A stretch of DNA of 12,297 nt from Sulfurimonas sp. Its GTDB lineage: Bacteria; Campylobacterota; Campylobacteria; Campylobacterales; Sulfurimonadaceae. The notes beneath the pieces were generated by a model, which was not told where the DNA came from, made no database searches, and was given only the letters and a program-made list of their open reading frames with translations. Location: NCBI GenBank assembly GCA_027063215.1, contig JAMOSE010000092.1:1-12297 (forward strand), in the 5' to 3' direction. The position numbers and the translations under genes are program-made. Shown here piece by piece: positions 1 through 8,825 of this stretch (positions within the stretch are counted from its first letter, which is position 1; each line of letters opens with the position of its first letter).

Positions 1-1647
1 ATTAACATACTCTATGTTGAAGATGAAGAGGATGTCAGAGAGCAGACAAAGATGATATTTGATATGCTTTTTAAAAATGTAGATACGGCATTTGATGGTT
101 TGGATGCTTGGCAAAAGTATCAAAATATTCAGTATGATATAGTATTTACAGATATCAGTATGCCAAGAATGGATGGCTTGGAGTTAAGTCGACGTATCAA
201 AGAAGAAGATCCTATGCAAAAAATTGTTATTGTTTCTGCATATAATGCTTCAGATTATCTGCTTCAAGCCATAGAGCTTGGTGTTGAGGGTTTTCTTTTA
301 AAACCTATTGCAATAGATAAAATGGTTTTAGTTGTAAAAAAACTAGCAGACAGCATCTTATCTGCCAAACTGATGAAAGATTATAGAAAAAAATTAGAAG
401 CAGAGGTAGAAGAGAAGACCAAAATTATAAAAAAGCAGGTCGTAACAGATAAACTTACAGGATTGCAAAATCGTTTTGCTTTAAACAAAGCATTGGAAAA
501 TTCTGAAAATGGCAATGCACTTCTTTTGATAAATATTGATAACTTTGAGAGTATTAATCTGGTATATGGATATGCATATGGAGACAAGGTTATTGTATCT
601 CTTTCAAAACTATTATCGCAAGATATACTAGAAGCATCACAGCTTTTTTATTTGGGTAATGATGAGTTTGCGATACTGTGTAATAGCTCTGAAGATACAC
701 TTATGCAATATGCTAAAGATTTACAAGAGCGAATAGCAAAATCTTTTGTAGAGTATAATAATCATGCTATTACGTTTACAGTGACAATAGCCATTGCAAA
801 AGATAATGAAGATCTACTAAAAGATGCATATGTAACATTAAAAGAGGCAAAACAGCAGGGAAAAAACAGTATCAAAAGATACAGCAAGGATCTCCTTATT
901 GAAAAACTTCAAGCTCAGATACAGGAGTATTCACCAATTATACGTGAAGCTATTGATGAAAAACATGTCCTTCCCTATTTTCAAGCTATCGTTGATAATA
1001 GAACAAATAAAATTGCAAAATATGAATGTTTGGCAAGAATAGTAAAAGGGGATATTCTTTATACTCCTTTTTTCTTTATAAATATAGCTGAACAAATAGG
1101 GGTAATCCCCGAAATTACCAAAATTATGATTGATAAATCGTTTCAGGTTTTTCAGCATAACAGTTACAGCTTTTCTATCAATATCACAGAAATAGATCTG
1201 AACAATCACTATCTTCAGGCATATCTTAGAAAAAAATTGCAGGAGTATGCTATAGAACCTTCCCGTGTTGTTTTAGAAGTTTTAGAAGGTATCAGTGTAA
1301 CAGGAGCAAAAAATTCACTAGAACAGCTTATGGAACTTAAAGAGATGGGATTTAAAATTGCCATAGATGACTTTGGAGCACAAAATTCCAATTTTGAAAG
1401 AGTACACTCTATGAACGTTGATTTTATCAAGATAGACGGAAGTTTTGTAAAAAATCTTGTTACCGATCCGAAAAGTTACTCTATTGTAAAAACAATTACC
1501 GATTTTGCAAAAAGTATAGGAGCAGAGGTAATAGCAGAGTATGTGCATACTAAAGAGGTACAAGAGTCAATAAAAGGGCTTGGTATTGAATACTCTCAAG
1601 GCTACTATTTCAGTGAACCAAATAAGGAGTTGATAAATGAAATTTAA
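1..1647 (+). CDS. REC-GGDEF-EAL response regulator, c-di-GMP phosphodiesterase-like (5' partial)
   Basis: The reading frame is open from the first base, and the first in-window codons already encode the acidic pocket of a receiver domain (LYVEDEED), so the true start lies left of the window; the ATG at 52 is internal. Counting from in-window codon 1, REC spans about 1-118 with phosphoacceptor D51 (FTDISMP), S79 and K101. A charged helix (about 119-147) leads to a GGDEF domain (about 148-295), then an EAL domain (about 310-548). The GGDEF signature is degenerate, GNDEF at 219-223, and no RxxD inhibitory site precedes it. The EAL domain keeps the expected metal and catalytic residues: E342 (ECLAR), N394, E426, D456/D457 (DDFG), K477, E513 and Q533. 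AEGVET reads AEYVHT. I infer a phosphorylation-controlled protein that hydrolyses c-di-GMP, with the GGDEF domain perhaps only binding GTP. It overlaps the next gene by 11 bp. Confidence 0.93.
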   Translation: MNILYVEDEEDVREQTKMIFDMLFKNVDTAFDGLDAWQKYQNIQYDIVFTDISMPRMDGLELSRRIKEEDPMQKIVIVSAYNASDYLLQAIELGVEGFLLKPIAIDKMVLVVKKLADSILSAKLMKDYRKKLEAEVEEKTKIIKKQVVTDKLTGLQNRFALNKALENSENGNALLLINIDNFESINLVYGYAYGDKVIVSLSKLLSQDILEASQLFYLGNDEFAILCNSSEDTLMQYAKDLQERIAKSFVEYNNHAITFTVTIAIAKDNEDLLKDAYVTLKEAKQQGKNSIKRYSKDLLIEKLQAQIQEYSPIIREAIDEKHVLPYFQAIVDNRTNKIAKYECLARIVKGDILYTPFFFINIAEQIGVIPEITKIMIDKSFQVFQHNSYSFSINITEIDLNNHYLQAYLRKKLQEYAIEPSRVVLEVLEGISVTGAKNSLEQLMELKEMGFKIAIDDFGAQNSNFERVHSMNVDFIKIDGSFVKNLVTDPKSYSIVKTITDFAKSIGAEVIAEYVHTKEVQESIKGLGIEYSQGYYFSEPNKELINEI

Positions 1648-3025
1648 TGTATTGATCGCGGAAGATGAAAAAGATTTTAGAGATATTTTAGTCTCTATAA
1701 TTGAGATGATATTTGCTAAATATTATGCCTCTTTTGAGTTACAGATTTCAGTTGCAGATAATGGTAAAGAGGAGCTGGAAATAGCACAAAAAGAGCCGCA
1801 GGATATTATCATAACAGATATCAATATGCCGGTAATGAACGGCAAAGAAGCTGTAAAAAGAATACGACTTTTTGATAAGTCTGTGCCTATTTTGGCTCTC
1901 ACGGCACTGACAGATGAAAAAGATGTTGAAGAGATTATTCAAAGTGGTGTAAGTAACTATACATCAAAACCTTTAAATCAAAAACTCTTTATAGCGCAAA
2001 TCAGATCCTTTGTAAATCTCTTTGTAAAAAGTGGTTTTGTTTACAATAAAAATGCACTTAACCTTATCAGTAAGCAGGTTTTTAAAAGAAAAACAATCTT
2101 TAATATTGAATGGGTTGAAGATGTAGAGGAGTTTTGGGAGTATTTTATGGAACAAAACTCTCTGCTTAGTAATATATACAGTCAAGATATTTTACAAAAT
2201 ATATACAATCTTGAACTTTTGATGATTAAAAACAATATAGCAAACGAACTGGTACTTGAAGAGAATGAGGACTCTTACTACATCACTATTTCACAGTTGC
2301 AACTCTTAGGTGAGAAAAGATATGTAAACTTTTTATTTGATGACAAAGTTGATATGCGTTTGGTAAAACAGGATAATAATTTTATAACTTTTTTAGTTGC
2401 CAAAAATCAAGACCAAGCCGATCAACAACAAGAAGCCCAAGCAGTAGAGAAAAAAGAAAATCCTATAGAGATGCTGCAGCATGAGCTTCAAGAAGCAAAA
2501 GAGTTGGATCTAAGATATACGGTAGATGAAAAGATATCAGCTCAGGAGTTGGCTGATGAACTTGATCCTTCTATAGAAGATAAAATAGAAAACTTTGAAG
2601 AGGATATAGAGTCACTCCGTATCAGTTTGTATGATCTAGAAGAAGCCAAAAAAGAAGAGGCAAGAAAATCACTTTTGGCTATTGTAGAATTGTTAGAAAA
2701 TTTTGATAAAACAGTAGAAAATATAGGACTTTTTAATGTCGTTTCTCGTTCATTTTCCAGTTTAGTCAGATTTTTAAAAGATTTGGATGATGAGATACTG
2801 TTTGATCTGAAAAAAAGGATACTTCTTATTACGCTTATAAGAGGTTTGGTTGATGATCTCGAACAGTGGATAGTCAATGTCTTTCTTGAGTGTACTACAA
2901 GTGATATTCACTATTTTGATGCCTCTTTTGCTGAAAATTGTCTCGAAATAGAAAAAATTTTTCTTGAGCCTGAAAAAGAGCAAGATGAGAATGAAGAGGA
3001 CGATGAATCCCTAGAGTTTTTTTAG
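1637..3025 (+). CDS. response regulator with uncharacterised C-terminal output domain
   Basis: The 462-residue protein starts at ATG 1637 with a good ribosome binding site (aaggag, 1624-1629), inside the end of the preceding gene. Residues 1-125 form a receiver domain with acidic pair E9/D10, phosphoacceptor D61 (ITDINMP), T89 and K111. The rest, about 130-462, matches no output domain I recognise: no helix-turn-helix, GGDEF, HD or kinase motif and no HPt-like HxxKG. It contains a Q/E-rich linker (about 255-300), a charged, probably coiled-coil segment (about 305-350), a helical hydrophobic region near 390-437 with the stretch DIHYFDASFAENCLEIE, and a very acidic tail ending in SLEFF. I recall similar tails in Sulfurimonas-type proteins annotated only as response regulators, but cannot verify this. 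It probably acts by protein-protein contact, perhaps with the neighbouring kinases or phosphatase. Confidence 0.9.
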   Translation: MKFNVLIAEDEKDFRDILVSIIEMIFAKYYASFELQISVADNGKEELEIAQKEPQDIIITDINMPVMNGKEAVKRIRLFDKSVPILALTALTDEKDVEEIIQSGVSNYTSKPLNQKLFIAQIRSFVNLFVKSGFVYNKNALNLISKQVFKRKTIFNIEWVEDVEEFWEYFMEQNSLLSNIYSQDILQNIYNLELLMIKNNIANELVLEENEDSYYITISQLQLLGEKRYVNFLFDDKVDMRLVKQDNNFITFLVAKNQDQADQQQEAQAVEKKENPIEMLQHELQEAKELDLRYTVDEKISAQELADELDPSIEDKIENFEEDIESLRISLYDLEEAKKEEARKSLLAIVELLENFDKTVENIGLFNVVSRSFSSLVRFLKDLDDEILFDLKKRILLITLIRGLVDDLEQWIVNVFLECTTSDIHYFDASFAENCLEIEKIFLEPEKEQDENEEDDESLEFF

Positions 3026-3033
3026 GAATAATT

Positions 3034-5334
3034 ATGCAAACATATAACTATCATATACAAGAGAATGATTACACCGAGTTGTTTGATAAAGAGTATGAAA
3101 CAATTAGTCAGCAAAAAAATATTCTTATTCAGGTTTTCTCAGGTAAAGAGAAAAGATCTTTTGAAGATCTTTTACATTTTTTGCGGGAAAAATTTCCAAA
3201 TGCTCAGATTATAGCATCTTCGACGGATGGAGAGATTTATGAAGAGCATGTAGCTCTTTTGAGCAGTGTTGTCTCCATCTCAACATTTGATGCGACAGAA
3301 CTGCATCTGGCCTATGCTCTATCAGATTGCCCTTTTAAAGTTGGAGCAGAACTTGCAAAACAGCTCGTTACACCAAAAACAAAACTGCTTATAGCATTTA
3401 CAGATGGATTGCACTGTAATGGGGATGAGTTTTTAGAAGGCATCTACTCTGTTGCACCTCATGTAAAAGTTGCCGGTGGACTTGCAGGAGACAATGCAAA
3501 GTTTGAGTGTTGTTATGTTGGTATGCAAGACAAACTGTACGATAAAGGGGCTGTGGCTGTTGCTTTTGATTCTGAGGTATTACATGTGCAAACCCTGTAT
3601 AGTTTTGGCTGGGAAAAGATAGGTTATAAACATGTAATCACAAAATCAGATAAAAATAGAGTCTATACAATCGATAATATTAAGGCTGTTGATTTTTATA
3701 AAAAGTATCTAGGAAATAAAATTGCATATGAGTTGCCGGCTACAGGAATAGAATTTCCTTTGATCATGCAAAAAAGAGGTGTTGATATAGCACGGGCGAC
3801 TACTGCTGTATATCCGGATGGCAGCTTAGGCTTTGCTGGAAATTTACCTGAAGGAGAAGAGGTATATTTTGGTATAGGAAATGTAGAAGATATCCTTTCA
3901 AATCCATTAAAAGAACCAAGCATAAATGTTGAGAGCTTTTTTCTATGCTCTTGTATGGCTCGTCGTCGTTTTATGCCGGATCTTATAAAGCAGGAACTGA
4001 CTCCTTTTAGCATACTCGCTCCTACAAGCGGTTTTTTTACCTATGGAGAGTTTTATACAGATGAAAGAGCAGAACTTCTCAATCAAACGCTTACAGCAGT
4101 TGCTCTTTCTGAATCCGATCATACAATCAATATAAACAGACAAAACAAAACAAAACACTATGAAAAAAATCGCTTAGCACTTGTAAATATTCTTTCTGCA
4201 ACAACAAAAGAGCTTATTGAAGAGATCAATCAAATAGAGACTTTAAAAGAAACATTAGCAACACAAAAGAGCAATATGGAGTTTATAAAAGAAACACTGC
4301 ATCTTGGAAGTTGGGAGCTCGATATGCAAAGTGGAGCAATTCGCTGGTCTAAAGAGAGTTTTGAAATTTATGGCAGAGATCCATCCTTAGGTACACCGAC
4401 ATATCCTGAATTTATGGAGATGGTTTTAAAAGAGGATCGAGCAAAGTTTACAGATGAAATAAAAAAACTTGAGGATGGGCAAACACATCATGTAGAGATA
4501 CGGGTACAAAGAGAGGATAAAAAGATACTTACTGTAATTGAGAGTGGCAGGATGGTATTTCAAGACGATAAACCTTTTAAGATAATAGGGCTCACATTAA
4601 ATATTACTGATTTAAAAATAAAAGAGAGTATATTGCTACAACAATCAAAACAGGCTCAAATGGGTGAGATGATCAATATGATAGCACATCAGTGGAGACA
4701 ACCGCTCAATGCCATCAGTGCATCGGCAATTCAGTTAAGTATGAAAAATGATATGGAAATCATCACAAGCAAGGATGTAAAAGAGACAACACGCTTTATA
4801 GAGAAGATGACACAGGAGATGTCTAGTACAATCAATGATTTTATGAATTTTTCTAAACCGACAAATGAAAAAGAGTCGTTTTCAGTCAAGCAGATTTTAG
4901 AAGATATTTTACGCTTGATGGGAGCACAACTTAAAAATCATAACATTACTTTTCTTACAGATTTACAAGAGAAAATGACACTGATTACTTACAGAAAAGA
5001 TCTGGAGCATATACTGATCAACCTCATTGCAAATGCACGGGATGCATTTGATGAAAACAAAATTGAAGATAAAAAGATTTTAGTTAAATCATATATAAAA
5101 GATCAGAAATGTATCATTGATGTGATAGATAATGCAGGCGGAATTCCTATAGATGTCATAGAGAGAATTTTTGAGCCTTACTTTACTACAAAAGAGCAGG
5201 GCAAAGGGACAGGATTGGGGCTTTATATGAGCAAAAAAATAGCAAGAGAGAATCTTAACGGAGATATAGATGTGCAAAATCTGCAAGATGGTGCTTTGTT
5301 TCATATAGAATTAAAGGATTGTTTTAGTGAATAA
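3034..5334 (+). CDS. FIST-PAS sensor histidine kinase (cytoplasmic)
   Basis: The 766-residue protein starts at ATG 3034, with aggaa at 3024-3028 as ribosome binding site. The N-terminal half is a FIST sensory module: FIST_N about 25-215 (IIASSTDGEI, VAGGLAGDN) and FIST_C about 217-360 (CSCMARRRF, GFFTYGEFY). FIST domains are thought to bind small ligands, possibly amino acids. A helix (about 370-420) leads to a PAS domain (about 424-527, LGSWELDMQSG onward). The kinase core has H552 in the H-box (IAHQWRQPLNA), N663 and N667 in the N-box, D699 in the G1 box (DNAGGI) and the G2 box GKGTGLGL at 723-730. There is no signal peptide or membrane helix, so the signal must be intracellular. Likely phospho-partners are the receiver proteins on either side (inference from gene order). 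It overlaps the next gene by 8 bp. Confidence 0.94.
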   Translation: MQTYNYHIQENDYTELFDKEYETISQQKNILIQVFSGKEKRSFEDLLHFLREKFPNAQIIASSTDGEIYEEHVALLSSVVSISTFDATELHLAYALSDCPFKVGAELAKQLVTPKTKLLIAFTDGLHCNGDEFLEGIYSVAPHVKVAGGLAGDNAKFECCYVGMQDKLYDKGAVAVAFDSEVLHVQTLYSFGWEKIGYKHVITKSDKNRVYTIDNIKAVDFYKKYLGNKIAYELPATGIEFPLIMQKRGVDIARATTAVYPDGSLGFAGNLPEGEEVYFGIGNVEDILSNPLKEPSINVESFFLCSCMARRRFMPDLIKQELTPFSILAPTSGFFTYGEFYTDERAELLNQTLTAVALSESDHTININRQNKTKHYEKNRLALVNILSATTKELIEEINQIETLKETLATQKSNMEFIKETLHLGSWELDMQSGAIRWSKESFEIYGRDPSLGTPTYPEFMEMVLKEDRAKFTDEIKKLEDGQTHHVEIRVQREDKKILTVIESGRMVFQDDKPFKIIGLTLNITDLKIKESILLQQSKQAQMGEMINMIAHQWRQPLNAISASAIQLSMKNDMEIITSKDVKETTRFIEKMTQEMSSTINDFMNFSKPTNEKESFSVKQILEDILRLMGAQLKNHNITFLTDLQEKMTLITYRKDLEHILINLIANARDAFDENKIEDKKILVKSYIKDQKCIIDVIDNAGGIPIDVIERIFEPYFTTKEQGKGTGLGLYMSKKIARENLNGDIDVQNLQDGALFHIELKDCFSE

Positions 5335-6496
5335 TACATTGCAAATTTACAGTAGTTTAAATATTCTTTGTGTTGATGATGATCATGATACTCTTGAGAT
5401 TTACAATATAATGTTTTCTATGCTTTTTAATCATGTTTATATTGCAGAAGATGGGGAAGAAGGGCTTGAAATGTTTCAAAAAGAGTCTGTTGATATAGTA
5501 TTGACAGACTATTCAATGCCTAAAATGACAGGTTTGCAGATGAGTGAAAAGATTAGAGAGATCGATGCAACTATTCCTATTATATTGTTAACAGCTTTGG
5601 AAAGTCTAGAAATATTACGTCATGCAATTGATCTTAGAGTGACAAGTTTTATCAAAAAACCTATCTCATCAAGGTCTATATTTTCCACCTTGGAGTTTGT
5701 TGCAAAATCTGTTTTGGCAGACAGATTGCTCCTTAAAACACAAAAAGAAAGACTCTCTTACAGTAACTATCAGGAGAATTTAACGTATCAAAAAGAAAAC
5801 CTTATCATTAAAAATGATCTGCAAGACAAAAAATCTTTTTTAAATTTTAGCTGTGAGGCTTTTTATAAGCCAAAAGATATTTTAAGTGGGGACAGTTATA
5901 GTATAAGAGAAATTTCCAAAGAACAGTATTTTATATTTTTAGTTGATGGTATGGGCAAAGGGATATCTGCAGCAGCTACGGCAATGTTATGTAGTGCATT
6001 TGTAAATTATCAAATAGATCAGGCCATCAAAGATCAAAATTTTTCATTTCATAATATCATTGAAAAGCTTTTGGAGTTTATAGCTCCCAATTTACTTGAA
6101 GATGAAGTTATCAGTGCAACTTTTTTCTATTTTAATGCAAAAAAAGACTCTTTAGAGTATGCAATGTTCTCTATGCCTGCTTTTTTGTGTATGACGCATT
6201 GTGATGATACTGTTGTTAAAATGAAATCAAATAATCCTCCTTTGTCGGCATATACACAAAATATCAATATAACGACAATAGATACTCAAGAAATTAACAA
6301 AATATTAGTTTTTACTGATGGTTTAAATGAAAATTCTGTAGAAGACCCCAAAGAGTTTTACGGAAAGTATCTTTTAGAAGATTTTACAGAGGCAGATACG
6401 CTAGAAGAGTTTGAAGAAAAAAGAGCACAAAAAGTAGTTGTACAAGAGGATGATATAACATATATTTTCATCAAAGCACAAGAGCAAAGCAAATGA
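5327..6496 (+). CDS. response regulator with SpoIIE/RsbU-type PP2C serine phosphatase domain
   Basis: The 389-residue protein uses a GTG start at 5327, inside the end of the kinase gene, with aaagga at 5313-5318 as ribosome binding site. The receiver domain (1-125) has D17/D18/D19, phosphoacceptor D61 (LTDYSMP), T89 and K111. A helical linker (about 125-165) joins it to a PP2C-like SpoIIE domain (about 170-387). The metal-binding aspartates are visible: D189 (LSGDSYS, in place of the usual GGD), D207 (VDGMGKG), D331 (FTDGLNE) and D375/D376 (EDDIT). Family members dephosphorylate STAS-type anti-sigma antagonists, as RsbU and SpoIIE do. No STAS protein, anti-sigma kinase or sigma factor lies in the window, so the substrate is unknown. 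Phosphorylation of D61 by the FIST kinase encoded just upstream is a reasonable inference. An ATGA overlap joins it to the next gene. Confidence 0.94.
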   Translation: MNNTLQIYSSLNILCVDDDHDTLEIYNIMFSMLFNHVYIAEDGEEGLEMFQKESVDIVLTDYSMPKMTGLQMSEKIREIDATIPIILLTALESLEILRHAIDLRVTSFIKKPISSRSIFSTLEFVAKSVLADRLLLKTQKERLSYSNYQENLTYQKENLIIKNDLQDKKSFLNFSCEAFYKPKDILSGDSYSIREISKEQYFIFLVDGMGKGISAAATAMLCSAFVNYQIDQAIKDQNFSFHNIIEKLLEFIAPNLLEDEVISATFFYFNAKKDSLEYAMFSMPAFLCMTHCDDTVVKMKSNNPPLSAYTQNINITTIDTQEINKILVFTDGLNENSVEDPKEFYGKYLLEDFTEADTLEEFEEKRAQKVVVQEDDITYIFIKAQEQSK

Positions 6497-8412
6497 AAGT
6501 TCTAAATTTTATTATTGTAAGTTGTATTGTAACAGTATCTCTTTTGGCTAAGGATATATCAGTGGATGATCTTCTTTTAGATATCGAAAAAAAGACCGAT
6601 CTCTCTCAAAAGACACAGTTGGCAAATAGTGGTATATCATTCATCTATACAAGAGATGATATAAACAGGATGCAAATAACAAAGATCTCAGATATCTTAA
6701 AGTCAATAGATCCAATGGGTCCCGTAGGTTATAATGAAAATAGATATGGAGCTACTGATCCTTTTTATGCAGGCACAAATCACCCGTATATGAGCAGTCA
6801 GATAAGAGTTTATATAGATAATCAAGAGATGACTTCCGGAATGTATGGAGGGGGACTGGGATCATTAGGGGACATGAATATAGAATGGGTTGATCATATA
6901 GAGATATATACACTCAGTCCAACCTACGAATATTCAACAGAATCTACATCTATGCTTATAAAACTCTATACAAAAAGTGCTCAAAAAGATCAAGGGGGAA
7001 AAGTTAAAATTGGCGGAGGAAGTTATGGTACTTCTTTCATAAATGCTTATTATGCAGATGCGTTAGAAAAATGGTCCTATTTTGCTTATGTATCAAAAAA
7101 CAAAAACAACCGAAAAAAATATCATATTAATGATACGGAGATATCAAGAGATAATGATACTTCGCTTTTGCTGGCAACACTGAGTAATAAAAACAATCAT
7201 ATCCTTCTGTTAGCAAAAAAACGCGAACAAGATGGTTTTATGGGTCCTGGAATAAATGTTGCACCAACAGACGCACAACTAAAGGCTGATCTTATTCATA
7301 TAGGGTATGATACAAAAGTCGGTAATTTTTCTTATATGATTGGCTATGATTATTTTAATATTCATTCCTCTTATGTATATGATGTTACACCCATACAGAC
7401 TGCACCCTATTATGGATTGTTTCCTACGGCATCAAATTATACAAATGCCCATACGCATACTTTTACAGGAGAATTGAAGTATCAATTTCAAGTAGCTTCA
7501 CACAGTTTTATTAGCGGTTTGAAATATAGAGAAAAAAGATACAAATTTGATAAAGCAGAACAAAATGGCATAGATATATCTGCATCACCTAATGATATGC
7601 AAAGTATTGCAACGGCATATATTGAAGATCAATATCATATACAAGATCATGCTATTGTTACCGTAGGTGTAGATTACTCTGAAGTTAGAAATAATGCTTC
7701 CCCTCAGGATGACAATATGTTTATGTATAGGTTAGGTTATACAACTACATCAGAACATCTAACAACTAAAACTATTGCTTCACATATGCTCAAGTCACTT
7801 GATTCTTATCTCATAAACAGTAATATATTTTTAGCATCACCAAATAGTCATCATAAACCGCAAAGTATTGATGCTATAGCACAAAACTGTATCTATGAAA
7901 CAGATACAGATAAATATGAACTTATTGTAGAGTATATAAGAATGAAGAACACTCTTTCTCCAAACAAAGAAGGCAGACTTGCTGTATATAAAAAAGATAT
8001 GAATATAGGAGGAGTAACTTTTAGATATACATATAAATATCATAGATTTGATAAGCTATTTTTAGAAGCAGGATATAAGCATGTTACGGGCTTACCGATG
8101 ATTAGTCATTCTTATAAAACATATATGGCGAAGATCCAGACACTAAACAGTTTTGGTAAGTTTGATATTTTTAATGAACTCTTTTATACAAGAAATAGTG
8201 CTGAGAAAGTAAATAATTATGATTACAGTGCCGGCATAAAATATAACTACTCTAAGGATTTTATAGTCTCCATAAAAGGGACAAACCTTTTTGATAAAGC
8301 ACAAAAAACATCATATTATAGAATATCTCCTACGACTTTTACACCAATGAAGCCTCTTAAAGCATCACCTATTGATCAAAAAGTAATTGCAAATGTGGAG
8401 TATTATTTTTAA
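6493..8412 (+). CDS. TonB-dependent receptor-like outer-membrane protein (plug plus beta-barrel)
   Basis: The 639-residue protein has a signal peptide, likely cleaved after A19 (VSLLA/KD). A short segment of about 25 residues (VDDLLLDIEKKTDLS) precedes a TonB plug-type domain at about 45-165: IYTRDDINRMQ, then VYIDNQEMTSG, a glycine-rich loop and VDHIEIYT. The remainder consists of amphipathic beta-strands and ends NVEYYF with a C-terminal phenylalanine, typical of outer-membrane barrels; TNLFDKA near the end is also typical. No clear TonB box is visible, and the barrel is short for a siderophore or cobalamin transporter. The start overlaps the phosphatase stop (ATGA) and has only a weak ribosome binding site, suggesting translational coupling. 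No uptake genes (ABC transporter, TonB/ExbBD) are nearby. Its place in a signalling cluster, before an exported small protein and a membrane kinase, suggests a sensory or structural rather than purely transport role. The substrate is unknown. Confidence 0.88.
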   Translation: MKVLNFIIVSCIVTVSLLAKDISVDDLLLDIEKKTDLSQKTQLANSGISFIYTRDDINRMQITKISDILKSIDPMGPVGYNENRYGATDPFYAGTNHPYMSSQIRVYIDNQEMTSGMYGGGLGSLGDMNIEWVDHIEIYTLSPTYEYSTESTSMLIKLYTKSAQKDQGGKVKIGGGSYGTSFINAYYADALEKWSYFAYVSKNKNNRKKYHINDTEISRDNDTSLLLATLSNKNNHILLLAKKREQDGFMGPGINVAPTDAQLKADLIHIGYDTKVGNFSYMIGYDYFNIHSSYVYDVTPIQTAPYYGLFPTASNYTNAHTHTFTGELKYQFQVASHSFISGLKYREKRYKFDKAEQNGIDISASPNDMQSIATAYIEDQYHIQDHAIVTVGVDYSEVRNNASPQDDNMFMYRLGYTTTSEHLTTKTIASHMLKSLDSYLINSNIFLASPNSHHKPQSIDAIAQNCIYETDTDKYELIVEYIRMKNTLSPNKEGRLAVYKKDMNIGGVTFRYTYKYHRFDKLFLEAGYKHVTGLPMISHSYKTYMAKIQTLNSFGKFDIFNELFYTRNSAEKVNNYDYSAGIKYNYSKDFIVSIKGTNLFDKAQKTSYYRISPTTFTPMKPLKASPIDQKVIANVEYYF

Positions 8413-8825
8413 TGAAAAAATTAATTATACTCTGTGCTGTTTGTACAGTTATGCTTTTTGCCAATGAGGATTATGAACTCAAACTATATGAAAAAATACT
8501 ACCTGATATTTTTGCGCAGACACCAATTTATATATATGCAACGCATGAAGCAAAAGAAATATTGCAAAAAAGCACAAAATTTAAAGTTGTTGATAGGTGT
8601 GATAAAAGAGTTGTACTCTTGGTAGGAGAAGATTTTACCCATCTGCCCGTGGAATGTAAAAACAAACCTGTTTTTGCTACAAATTACAGGACTTTTAGAG
8701 ATAATGCTAATAGTTTTGGTGCATTTTACTGGAGTAAAGGTCGTCCTCAGGTTTATTTTAAACAAAAGAATGTGCAGAAGTTTCACATAAAACTGCCATC
8801 TTATTTAAGGAAATATGAGCGATGA
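8412..8825 (+). CDS. small exported protein, YfiR-like in its C-terminal half
   Basis: The 137-residue protein has a signal peptide (MKKLIILCAVCTVMLFA/NED), leaving a mature domain of about 119 residues. The start overlaps the preceding stop by one base (TAATG), with ggag at 8397-8400. The pattern CDKRVVLLVGEDFTHLP, then KPVFATNY, then GAFYWSKGRPQVYF, then a basic stretch and a short helix ending the protein resembles the second half of the YfiR/HmsC (DUF4154) family, where a strand ending in a glycine, a helix, a PVLTV-like strand and a final GxxxFxxxxGRVxFEIN element follow each other. This resemblance is by eye and weak. The protein is shorter than typical YfiR, which is about 170-190 residues. 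YfiR is a periplasmic regulator of an inner-membrane signalling protein; here the gene lies between a TonB-like receptor and a periplasm-sensing kinase, which suits a periplasmic adaptor. The fallback call is exported protein of unknown function. Confidence 0.8.
   Translation: MKKLIILCAVCTVMLFANEDYELKLYEKILPDIFAQTPIYIYATHEAKEILQKSTKFKVVDRCDKRVVLLVGEDFTHLPVECKNKPVFATNYRTFRDNANSFGAFYWSKGRPQVYFKQKNVQKFHIKLPSYLRKYER

Noticed and set aside
2542..2877. A 111-codon minus-strand open frame inside the response regulator at 1637-3025
   Set aside because: Serine-rich antisense shadow of an acidic, lysine-rich coding region, with no family resemblance.
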